Positions 16,365-23,875 of a stretch of DNA of 64,000 nt are shown one piece after another; the stretch's first letter is position 1, and every line of letters begins with the position of its first letter. This DNA is from Hahellaceae bacterium (GTDB lineage: Bacteria > Pseudomonadota > Gammaproteobacteria > Pseudomonadales > Oleiphilaceae). The stretch is taken from contig JACKOD010000001.1 in the NCBI GenBank assembly GCA_024234505.1, forward strand, positions 248,001 to 312,000, in the 5' to 3' direction. The notes under the pieces are model-generated. The model did not search any database. It saw nothing but the letters and a program-made list of their open reading frames with translations, and was not told the origin of the DNA. A program made the position numbers and the translations under genes.

Positions 16365-17055
16365 GATTTAATAGTCTGTTTTTGAAGGTTTTTTTAGGGG
16401 CGATGGGGGCAGTGTTTGGTGTGATTCGAATTACAAAGTAGGTTTCATTGTTGAGTGTTTGTTGTGGAAGCTCACTTAATTTCAGTTCAAGAATGGTTTG
16501 GGCGTCTGGTGATAACGAGGGATGCCAAACGTGAATAGTGTCTATAACGGTAATGTCTTTAAAGGAGGCAATTCCTTGCGTGTTGGTAAGCGTGTATACG
16601 TGAGAGTTTGCAATATAGATATACCCTATCATTGAGTCGTGAATATTACAGCCGAGCACTACAACGCCGGGGGTATCGAAAAGAATCGGTGCTTCCGGCG
16701 TTCCGCTGTATAGCTTGAGTTCAAAAGGTTTTGCTGGCGAAAAGGAATAGACATGGTGACGAATGTTGTCACTGTTTGGAAAGCGAACTCGCTGGCCGCT
16801 GGATATGGCGAGCGTCCCGGGAGCGAAGGTTTTATTGATTTGATCCATTATGGCCGGTCTATCGCTGACTTGTGGGCTCGTTGTTTCGGCGCTAATAGAA
16901 TGCGCTTCAGCGGGGGCAGAAATGGATGTATTTGCCAGAGGCCGGCCCGAGCCATCCTCAACGATAAAATAGTAATCTGCCGCCTGCACGGAAAGCGAGG
17001 CCAAGAGGAAAATATGTGCGATGAAAGCAGATACTCGGTTTCGTAGTGCGTGCAC
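16351..17055 (-). CDS. secreted cupredoxin-like protein (methylamine utilisation protein-like)
   Basis: 234 residues with a signal peptide ending near SVQAAD. Candidate type 1 copper ligands are His in NIRHHVYSF and the Cys, His and Met of GCNIHDSM, where C-x2-H-x2-M sits in the last strands of a cupredoxin fold. The C-terminal 80 residues form an additional beta-rich region. Proteins of this kind are often named methylamine utilisation proteins, but no methylamine genes are here. It is the first gene of an operon whose second gene is a periplasm-sensing EAL protein, so it may feed redox or copper status to that receptor. That role is inference. Confidence 0.8.
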   Translation of the reverse strand: MHALRNRVSAFIAHIFLLASLSVQAADYYFIVEDGSGRPLANTSISAPAEAHSISAETTSPQVSDRPAIMDQINKTFAPGTLAISSGQRVRFPNSDNIRHHVYSFSPAKPFELKLYSGTPEAPILFDTPGVVVLGCNIHDSMIGYIYIANSHVYTLTNTQGIASFKDITVIDTIHVWHPSLSPDAQTILELKLSELPQQTLNNETYFVIRITPNTAPIAPKKTFKNRLLNHENK

Positions 17056-17264
17056 GGCTATCCCGCTGTTTGGTTATGTTGTGTGTGCAGATGAGTATAG
17101 CAAAGCTGGAGTCGCTGCCTGCTTTTCCTGTTTGACGCGTAAAATTGTGAATTCACTAAAGGCTTTGAATTGACCGGATAAATGAGCGTTTAGCGAATTT
17201 TGCATTACACTGAAATGCATTGGTATTTGGTAAGGCGGTATTAATTATTCAGGTCGAGGTAAAC

Positions 17265-18359
17265 GTGAAAGCAATAAAAAAATCTGGTTGCGTGAATCGT
17301 ACCGCGCGTAAGAGTTCAACGCGACGCATGATGTACGGTAGCTTGTGGATTCTGATTGGCTTTTTATTTACTTTTACGGCCCGGTCAGAAGAATCAAGGT
17401 TACGAATACTCACTTGGCCAGGATATGCTGATGAGGATGTAGTACGAGACTTTAGCCGTTTATATAATGCGAAGGTGAGTGTAACTTATGTCACTTCAGA
17501 TGATGACTTGTGGAGCAGGCTGAGCGCGGAACACGGCAGTAATTTTGATGTTTTTGCGGCGAATACCGCCGAATTACAGCGCTATCTTGCAAAAGATCAG
17601 GTGATGCCCATTGATCTTTCATTGGTGCCCAATCAAAAGTTACAGTTACCACGATTTAGAGTGTTGCTCGATGCCGGTCCGTTAGTGAGCGGAGGTAAGC
17701 CTTTCGCCATTCCTTTTACCTATTCTGAAATGGGGTTGATTTACAATAAAGATATAGTTTCGCCTCCGCCAACGTCTATTAACGCCCTCTGGGATACCGC
17801 TTATCGAGGTAAAGTACTTGCCTTTGATGCGAGCAACCATAACTTTTCGATAGCCGCCCAAGCACTAGGATTTCCTAATCCATTTCAAATGAGTAATGAT
17901 GAGTTGCTGAAAGCGGCTGTAAAACTCATCGAGCTCAGACGAAACATTCTTACACTTTATAGCGATCCCGATGAAGCACTTAAATTATACAAGGAGGGTA
18001 ATATCGCTTTGATCTACGCGAATTACGGAGCGCAGCAGGTTAACAAAATGAAATCGGCGGGCCTGAATATTGGCTATGTTGTGCCGGTCGAAGGGGCATT
18101 TGCGTGGCTGGATTGTTGGGCTATCAGTCGGGGGGCTAAGGATAAGGAGCTTGCGCATGCCTGGTTGAATTACATGCTGACGCCAAGCGTCAGTCATCTT
18201 CTGACTGAGCGTCAGGGGCTGGCGAATACATTAACAAAGCCTGAACTTCAACAAGACACGGATAAAATGGTTTGGCTGGAAACCCTGGAGGATCCGGAAA
18301 AACGAATCTCATTGTGGGAGCGAATAAGAGCGGGAGATGCTCCGGAAACGTTCAGGTAA
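17265..18359 (+). CDS. orphan PotD/PotF-like periplasmic binding protein
   Basis: 364 residues from GTG 17265, which has GAGGT four bases upstream; readings from 17220 lack a good site. After a basic N-terminus, a hydrophobic segment (SLWILIGFLFTFTA) acts as signal sequence or anchor. The mature part begins RLRILTWPGYADEDVV and continues with FDVFAANTAELQRY, IPFTYSEMGLIYNKD and YRGKVLAFDASN, the pattern of spermidine/putrescine-binding proteins. No permease or ATPase gene is nearby. It is followed 13 bases later by a GGDEF-EAL receptor, the arrangement of Vibrio cholerae NspS-MbaA, so it is probably a sensory binding protein rather than a transporter part. Confidence 0.85.
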   Translation: MKAIKKSGCVNRTARKSSTRRMMYGSLWILIGFLFTFTARSEESRLRILTWPGYADEDVVRDFSRLYNAKVSVTYVTSDDDLWSRLSAEHGSNFDVFAANTAELQRYLAKDQVMPIDLSLVPNQKLQLPRFRVLLDAGPLVSGGKPFAIPFTYSEMGLIYNKDIVSPPPTSINALWDTAYRGKVLAFDASNHNFSIAAQALGFPNPFQMSNDELLKAAVKLIELRRNILTLYSDPDEALKLYKEGNIALIYANYGAQQVNKMKSAGLNIGYVVPVEGAFAWLDCWAISRGAKDKELAHAWLNYMLTPSVSHLLTERQGLANTLTKPELQQDTDKMVWLETLEDPEKRISLWERIRAGDAPETFR

Positions 18360-18372
18360 GGTTTGTCTGTTT

Positions 18373-21258
18373 ATGAAAATAACAACAAAATTGATGCTTT
18401 GGCTTTCCGTCATTTCGCTTACGTTAACCGTCTCGATGGGTTACCTTGGTTTTGAGCGACACCGGCAACTTATGATCGAGCGCTACTCGGCTGATCTGGT
18501 GACGTCTACCAACCTTTTGGCGCGTCGTTTTCTGGAGTCGACTGGCAATGTAGAGTCAGATCTCAAGGTACTTTCCCACCTTTCAAGTTTGTCTCTCAAA
18601 GAGGCATCAACTCATGATGATATCAGCCGCACTTTGGACTCCATCTCGCAGGGAAGTCTTGAAACGGTATTTCGTGATTTTATTGAAGCGCACACCGAGT
18701 ATCTGGACATTAGCTTTGTAGGATTGACCGATCACGGTAAAGAGCAGGTGCGAGTGGTAAGAACCGAGCATGGTGCGGAAACGGTTTCAAGGTCATTGCT
18801 CAGGGAAAAGGGACATTTTCCGTATGTTTATAAAACCGCAGAATTGCCACCAGATGGTATTTACTATTCGAGTGTCAACATCAAGCAAGAAAATTCATCC
18901 TTGATTGTTGCGAATAATCCTACCGTGAGGGTGGCTATCCCCATCTATCGAGGTGGCTCAGGGGCGATAGGTGTGGTGGTTATCAACGTCGCTTTGAATA
19001 CGCTGTTTCAAAATCTCAAGCGAGACATCGGCCAGGAAACCAATCTCTATCTGGCAGGACCTGATGGCGACATACTGATTCACCCAGACCCTCAAAAAAC
19101 CTTTGGTTTAGATAAAGGGCATCGCTTTGTTATAGGTGATGAATTCCCTCAAGTGGCCAAGGACGACTTTCAAAGCCAGGTGATCAACGAGTTGGATGGT
19201 TGGTCGCGCGATGGTTATGTTGCGGCATTTACACGTATTTATTTGGGCGAAGAGCGATTGGGCAATGCCTATGTTATGGGGATGGGGTTGCCCTACAGTC
19301 GATTGCTTTCGATCACTGCACAAATGCAACGCATGAGTCTCGAAGTTGTCCTGGTATTTGCCTTGCTTTCTTTAATTCTTTCGTGGTGGTTCTCCCGATT
19401 GCTGGCGGCACCTCTGAATCAGGTGATATTGGCTATTGGTGATTCTTCAAATATCGCCAGAAGTCGAAAAATGCTGCCGCTGAAGCGCAGGGACGAAATT
19501 GGATTGCTGGCACGTACCTATGACGGCATGGTGACTCGTATCAATGCACAGATTCAGTCGTTGCGGGATAGTGAAAAAAACCTGAATAACATTCTTGAGG
19601 CAGCGCCTTCGATGATTGTCATCGTAGATTCTCGGGGGCGCGAGCTGTTGTTCATGAATCGTCAAGCGAATGATCGCCTTGATTTTAAACATGATTCCTC
19701 AGACATTAACCCCTTGCTTGTTTCACAGGACTCTTCTACCGGAGAAACTTTGCTGGAGGCTATTCGGGTAAGCAAGGAGTTAAACGCGCGCGAGGTTTGT
19801 TTATGCGATAAAAATGGCGATGTTTTGTGGATTATGTTGTCGGCTATTTTTGTTAAATATAAGGGAGCTGAAGCGATTCTCATGTCGTGCACCGACATTA
19901 CTGAGAAAAAGGAAAACGAAAACAGAATTACACAACTGGCTTTTTACGACCCGCTAACCAATTTGCCTAACCGGCGCCTGCTTATCGATCGTTTAAAGCA
20001 ATCCATTGCTGCAGCGCGTAGACATAATACCTATGGCGCCATTATTTTTATGGATTTGGATCGATTTAAGTTTCTGAATGATACGGCCGGGCATCATCTT
20101 GGTGACGAGCTGCTGATTATGGCAGCGGGTCGCATTCGGGCAGCGCTGCGGGATGCAGACACGGCAGCCCGGTTGGGTGGGGACGAGTTTGTGGTGGTGC
20201 TGGACTGTAATTCGCAAACCTTGCACGAAGCGGCCAATCAGGCTTTTCTTGTGGCAAACAAAATTCGCCATGCGTTAAATGAGCCTTATCAGTTGACTGA
20301 CACCATCCATCACTGCACGTCCAGTATGGGGATATCCTTGTATCCGGAAGACAGCTTGCAGGCGAGTGATTATATCCAGCAAGCAGATACCGCCATGTAT
20401 CTGGCGAAAGATGGTGGTGGAAATACGATTAACTTCTTCGAGCCGGGAATGAAAAAGTCGGCCAGTGCCAGATTGGAGCTTGAAAAAGCTCTGCGATTAG
20501 CGGTGACAGAACAACAGTTTACCTTGTTCTATCAGGCCCAGGTCGATGTCCGTGGCGTGGCTTTCGCCGCCGAAGCCTTAATACGCTGGAATCACCCCGT
20601 GCGTGGGCTGGTGTCACCGATGGAGTTTATTCCCGTAGCAGAAGAAACCGGACTGATCGTTCAAATAGGCGAGTGGGTGCTACGCAAAGCCTGCACTCAA
20701 TTGAGTCAGTGGATTTCAGATGGCCTAAAATTTTCACACATTTCGGTCAATGTGAGTTCCAGACAGTTCTGGCAACCGGATTTTGTCGACGTGGTGATGC
20801 GGTCACTGGCCGAGAGCCGGCTTCCCGCAGAGAAGCTCATGTTGGAATTAACGGAAGGTATCTTTATAGATGATTTCGAAGATGCGGTGGATAAAATGGA
20901 ACAGCTCAAGCAACTGGGGGTTTCTATATCTATTGACGATTTCGGAACGGGATATTCATCTTTAAGCTACTTAAAGCAGCTGCCTATTTCCCAGCTTAAA
21001 ATTGATAAAAGCTTTGTTCGGGATGTGCCTGCCAAGGCCAGTGATGCCGTAATTGTGGAAACGATTATATTAATGGCGCGCAATCTTGAGTTAAGTGTCA
21101 TCGCAGAAGGTGTGGAAACACTGGTTCAGCAGGAATTTTTGCAGACTAAAGGGTGCTTTGCGTATCAGGGATTCTATTTTTCCAAGCCTTTGCCGGCTTT
21201 GGAGTTCTTCAGTCTATGGAAAGAGCGTCGTCCAGGAAAGGCACAGTATTCAAGCTGA
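18373..21258 (+). CDS. dCACHE-HAMP-PAS-GGDEF-EAL c-di-GMP receptor protein
   Basis: 961 residues from ATG 18373. Membrane helix 1-23, long periplasmic domain about 30-320 with CACHE-like features (DISFVGLTDHGKEQVRVV, VRVAIPIYRGGSGAIGVVVINV), second helix about 321-341, HAMP (to about 395), PAS about 400-515, GGDEF about 520-690, EAL about 705-950. Both catalytic domains look intact: FMDLDRFKFLNDTAGH, GGDEF at 602-606, an RDAD inhibitory site at 593-596, EAL at 734-736, DDFGTGYSSL, KIDKSF and AEGVE. It can in principle make and break c-di-GMP. The gene pairs with the upstream PotD-like protein, which is likely its periplasmic ligand-loaded partner. Confidence 0.93.
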   Translation: MKITTKLMLWLSVISLTLTVSMGYLGFERHRQLMIERYSADLVTSTNLLARRFLESTGNVESDLKVLSHLSSLSLKEASTHDDISRTLDSISQGSLETVFRDFIEAHTEYLDISFVGLTDHGKEQVRVVRTEHGAETVSRSLLREKGHFPYVYKTAELPPDGIYYSSVNIKQENSSLIVANNPTVRVAIPIYRGGSGAIGVVVINVALNTLFQNLKRDIGQETNLYLAGPDGDILIHPDPQKTFGLDKGHRFVIGDEFPQVAKDDFQSQVINELDGWSRDGYVAAFTRIYLGEERLGNAYVMGMGLPYSRLLSITAQMQRMSLEVVLVFALLSLILSWWFSRLLAAPLNQVILAIGDSSNIARSRKMLPLKRRDEIGLLARTYDGMVTRINAQIQSLRDSEKNLNNILEAAPSMIVIVDSRGRELLFMNRQANDRLDFKHDSSDINPLLVSQDSSTGETLLEAIRVSKELNAREVCLCDKNGDVLWIMLSAIFVKYKGAEAILMSCTDITEKKENENRITQLAFYDPLTNLPNRRLLIDRLKQSIAAARRHNTYGAIIFMDLDRFKFLNDTAGHHLGDELLIMAAGRIRAALRDADTAARLGGDEFVVVLDCNSQTLHEAANQAFLVANKIRHALNEPYQLTDTIHHCTSSMGISLYPEDSLQASDYIQQADTAMYLAKDGGGNTINFFEPGMKKSASARLELEKALRLAVTEQQFTLFYQAQVDVRGVAFAAEALIRWNHPVRGLVSPMEFIPVAEETGLIVQIGEWVLRKACTQLSQWISDGLKFSHISVNVSSRQFWQPDFVDVVMRSLAESRLPAEKLMLELTEGIFIDDFEDAVDKMEQLKQLGVSISIDDFGTGYSSLSYLKQLPISQLKIDKSFVRDVPAKASDAVIVETIILMARNLELSVIAEGVETLVQQEFLQTKGCFAYQGFYFSKPLPALEFFSLWKERRPGKAQYSS

Positions 21259-21327
21259 ATTCTGTATTAGCGCTTAATAAATAGTTCGATTATTTTACTT
21301 TTTCAGGAGGGAGAGATTCAGATGGAT

Positions 21328-21415
21328 TGGCGGTGAGGGAGGGATTCGAACCCTCGATACGTTGCCGTATACACGCTTTCCAGGCGTGCTCCTTCAACCG
21401 CTCGGACACCTCACC
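21328..21415 (-). tRNA. tRNA-Ser (anticodon GGA)
   Basis: 88 nt on the minus strand with encoded CCA (21330-21328). It begins GGTGAGGTGTCCGAGCGG; the anticodon loop is CTGGAAA; there is a long variable arm and the T arm is GAGGGTTCGAATCCCTC. It reads UCC/UCU. It is convergent with the GGDEF-EAL gene, 69 bases after its stop. Confidence 0.95.
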
Positions 21416-21443
21416 AATCATCTGTGTACCAAAGAGGGCGGCT

Positions 21444-21472
21444 AAGATATCCCAGTCTTAAACAAAATGCAA
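21444..21472 (-). promoter_or_regulatory. promoter of tRNA-Ser(GGA)
   Basis: On the minus strand, TTGCAT (21472-21467), 17-base spacer, TATCTT (21449-21444), then a GC-rich AGCCGCCC discriminator, 28 bases before the tRNA. Confidence 0.5.
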
Positions 21473-21535
21473 TCCTTCTTGGAAGGATATCTGGGTGGAG
21501 AGGACGGCTTGTGAGTGATGTCTGCAAAGAAGCAT

Positions 21536-21559
21536 AAAAAAAGTGCCGCATAGCGGCAC
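21536..21559 (-). terminator. intrinsic terminator on the minus strand with no annotated gene before it
   Basis: Read on the minus strand, GTGCCGC-TAT-GCGGCAC (21559-21543) is followed by seven T (21542-21536). No minus-strand gene lies upstream for over 1.4 kb, which suggests a short non-coding transcript ends here. Confidence 0.8.
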
Positions 21560-21639
21560 CGACTAAATGAGTCTTCTCAGCAAGGAGAACTAACATGAAA
21601 AGCCTGAATGTTTCAAATGTAAGTATAAAGTGTGAATTG
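21536..21639 (-). ncRNA. candidate small RNA of about 104 nt
   Basis: Minus-strand TATAAT (21651-21646) lies about 7 bases before a proposed start near 21639, and the strong terminator at 21559-21536 ends the transcript. Between them are a small GACT/AGTC hairpin and a TTCTC/GAGAA hairpin. The -35 is poor. No known family is recognised. The transcript would be antisense to the start of a possible 23-residue ORF (21595-21666). Confidence 0.4.
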
Positions 21640-21666
21640 CTTCTCATTATATTTTTTTGTAATTAA
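21595..21666 (+). CDS. possible 23-residue leader or small membrane peptide
   Basis: ATG preceded by AAGGAG at an ideal distance. The peptide ends in a hydrophobic stretch (ELLLIIFFCN). The ribosome site lies in the 3' arm of a TTCTC-AGCAAG-GAGAA hairpin, so translation could be controlled. It overlaps the opposite-strand small-RNA candidate; probably only one of the two is real. Confidence 0.25.
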   Translation: MKSLNVSNVSIKCELLLIIFFCN

Positions 21667-21918
21667 ATAGTGCGGGCTTAAATACGCAAAATTTTACTTT
21701 TTAATTTTCAGCGCGATAGCCTTGGTTTGCGTTGTTGGAATTCAAATTTTAATGCGAGAAATGAGTAACTTTGATATTTCCTACTATTTGTCCCGGTGTT
21801 TTCTGAGTGATACGCATCAATATCATTGGGTGTCGGACAGGGTAATCTCTAGCTATCCTTGGAATTGAACTCTGGACAGGGAATAAGTACGTTAATAGCG
21901 AGAAGAGGTTTATAGGTG

Positions 21919-22101
21919 ATGACGGTTTGTCCCGGTTGTAAAGCAGAGGTGGCTTCCAATCAGCGTATGTGCAGTCGATGCGGTATGGGGATTCCCCCTG
22001 CGAGAGATGGCTATATTCCTGCGTTAAGAATGCATTTCCGAACGGCGGTTATATTGTTGGCCTTGGTCTGTTTTGGAATGATTATCTGGCTGCCACGTTA
22101 A
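21919..22101 (+). CDS. small zinc-ribbon membrane protein
   Basis: 60 residues. CPGC and CSRCG form a four-cysteine zinc ribbon within the first 22 residues; residues of about 40-58 (RTAVILLALVCFGMIIWL) form one membrane helix. The ATG at 21919 has AGAGG upstream; the adjacent GTG at 21916 is an alternative. It precedes an orphan binding protein gene by 97 bases. Function unknown. Confidence 0.6.
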   Translation: MTVCPGCKAEVASNQRMCSRCGMGIPPARDGYIPALRMHFRTAVILLALVCFGMIIWLPR

Positions 22102-22198
22102 CCATCTTATTGGCTGGGTAGATCGCAGCTGTCGGCTATACTGGTACGGCATCAGTCAGATAGGCTGTCAGTAAATTGTTGGTCGAGTAATTGATTCT

Positions 22199-22948
22199 AT
22201 GATTGGGAAAAAGATTTTTGCCTGGTTTCTGCTGTGTGGCTCGCTGAACGTTTTTGGCGAACAGCAGCAAAGCGCTCCGCTTTCAATATCGGTTGGAGAA
22301 TGGGCTCCTTATATTGATTCGTCTCAGGAGGGGAATGGGGTTGCCAGTGAAATAGTGACCGAAGCTTTCGCCCGTGTCGGCTATAAAGTCGATCTGGTTT
22401 TTAAAACCTGGCCTCGTGTAGAGTTTGATGTTGATCATAGCGGCGAGGTTTCATTCGGCTGGATATACAATACCGAGCGTGATAAAAAATGGTTGTTTTC
22501 TGAACCGCTTATGCAAGGCCGAACTGTTCTGGCCGTGTTAAAGGGTAAAGCATTGATATGGAAAACATTGCAAGACCTGAAACCCTTTACGTTGGCAACG
22601 GCAAGGGGATATAGCTATGGCGATGAGTTCGACAGCTTTAAAAGCCAACTTAAGATTTTCGAAAATAACGAAGAATTTGTGAGCATGAAAATGCTGCTTA
22701 ATAATCGGGTGGACGCGGTTGTGATTGATCCACTGGTTGCTCGTCAGCTTTTGTTGACGCATTTTGCAGAAAGTGCCAATCGTGTTTATTTTGTAGAGCA
22801 GCCCCCTATAAAAAATTATGATTTACATTTGATTTGTGCCAGAGATAATCCGCAATGCCCAACGCTGATTAGTCGATTTGATGCTCAAATAAAGAAAATG
22901 AACGAAGAAGGGTGGGTGGCTTCCGCCGTGTATCGGCATATGCACTGA
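22199..22948 (+). CDS. orphan family 3 periplasmic solute-binding protein
   Basis: 249 residues with a signal peptide (IFAWFLLCGSLNVFGE). The mature part resembles amino-acid-type binding proteins: ISVGEWAPYIDSS, VASEIVTEAFARVGYKVDLVFKTWPR, FGWIYNTERDKKWLFSEPLM, LATARGYSYGDEFD, and the hinge-domain NRVDAVVIDPLVARQLL. No transporter genes adjoin. Proteins of this subgroup often stand alone near signalling proteins. The ligand is unknown. It is convergent with the DUF2835 gene, 21 bases apart. Confidence 0.8.
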   Translation: MIGKKIFAWFLLCGSLNVFGEQQQSAPLSISVGEWAPYIDSSQEGNGVASEIVTEAFARVGYKVDLVFKTWPRVEFDVDHSGEVSFGWIYNTERDKKWLFSEPLMQGRTVLAVLKGKALIWKTLQDLKPFTLATARGYSYGDEFDSFKSQLKIFENNEEFVSMKMLLNNRVDAVVIDPLVARQLLLTHFAESANRVYFVEQPPIKNYDLHLICARDNPQCPTLISRFDAQIKKMNEEGWVASAVYRHMH

Positions 22949-22969
22949 GCCTGATTTATCGCACGCGGT

Positions 22970-23188
22970 TTAAATTCGTTGTATGGTTTGGAATTTTCCA
23001 GTGTCATCGAAAGTGATAGCGAAACGTCCTGAAATTCCGGCATGGGTAACGAACGGTAATAAGATGTTGGCGGGAAACTGAACGCGCCTTTTATCTTCGC
23101 TTATTGCATGTACCACGCGGGTTACGCCACGATAAAGCTTTTGCCATTCGTCGGCAGGTATAGTCAAACTCAAAGTGATATGCTGCAT
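22970..23188 (-). CDS. DUF2835 family protein
   Basis: 72 residues. The family pattern is clear: SLTIPADEWQKLYRG, then RRVQFPANILLPFVTHAGI and GRFAITFDDTGKF. A small soluble protein of unknown role found in many gammaproteobacteria. It follows the lytic transglycosylase gene by 20 bases, so it is the last gene of the proS operon. Confidence 0.85.
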   Translation of the reverse strand: MQHITLSLTIPADEWQKLYRGVTRVVHAISEDKRRVQFPANILLPFVTHAGISGRFAITFDDTGKFQTIQRI

Positions 23189-23208
23189 GTGTTTAAACTG
23201 ATCTGTCT

Positions 23209-23865
23209 TCAGGTTCTATCGAAAAACCAATATTTTTGCCAGGCATCCAGTACTTTTTCGGAATACCAGGTTTTGCCCAGGCTACCGTTATAGCGTGCGA
23301 GTGCACGCGTCAGATTGCCCCGTTCCTTCTTAAGATAATGTTTAAGTATGGTGCACCCGTATCTGAGATTGGTAGCCATGTTTGTAAGGTTGTCGTCCGG
23401 GCGTCCAATTTCATCTTTCCAGAATGGCATCACCTGCATCAGCCCCTGGGCTCCCACGCTGGATATGGCAAATCGATCAAAGCGGCTTTCAATCTGAATA
23501 ACCGCCAGGACTAATTCTGGATCAATTTCTGCTCGCATGGATTCCTGGTGAACCAGACGCAGAAAATTCAATCTTTCGTAGGGATCTTTGAGAAACTTAC
23601 TTAATCTGCCAGACATATCTACCAGCCAGACTTCGCCATCAAAGCGATCGGCGAAGACTGACTGGTCATTAACGGTTTGCTGCAGAATGGCACGTAATTC
23701 GGGGTCGGGCGCTTCGATGGATGCGCCCGCAGCCGAAAGGTGCAGCAGGCATGCCATCATGAGGATTCCTCGCAACTTGCATGGCTTGCCTGCTTTTCGA
23801 TGCCCTGAGTTTTGACGCATGGTTACGTTGCTTTTGGCGATCGCTATTTTCATCCTGCGGAACAT
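23209..23865 (-). CDS. lytic transglycosylase domain protein
   Basis: 218 residues. A signal sequence (RGILMMACLLHLSAAGAS) precedes a short helical region and an SLT domain: IESRFDRFAISSVGAQGLMQVMPFW contains the catalytic Glu of ES and the GLMQVMP motif; LRYGCTILKHYL and LARYNGS follow. It should cleave peptidoglycan to anhydro-muropeptides in the periplasm. The start is uncertain: ATGs at 23865, 23853 and 23820 all lack a strong ribosome site; the first lies only 10 bases after the proS stop. Confidence 0.87.
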   Translation of the reverse strand: MFRRMKIAIAKSNVTMRQNSGHRKAGKPCKLRGILMMACLLHLSAAGASIEAPDPELRAILQQTVNDQSVFADRFDGEVWLVDMSGRLSKFLKDPYERLNFLRLVHQESMRAEIDPELVLAVIQIESRFDRFAISSVGAQGLMQVMPFWKDEIGRPDDNLTNMATNLRYGCTILKHYLKKERGNLTRALARYNGSLGKTWYSEKVLDAWQKYWFFDRT

Positions 23866-23875
23866 TTTCTTGTGG

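Noticed and set aside
17265..18359. Polyamine ABC transporter locus
   Set aside because: No permease or ATPase gene on either side; the neighbour is a c-di-GMP receptor.
21411..21647. 78-residue minus-strand open frame across the orphan terminator
   Set aside because: It would read through a strong terminator, has no ribosome site and no recognisable sequence.
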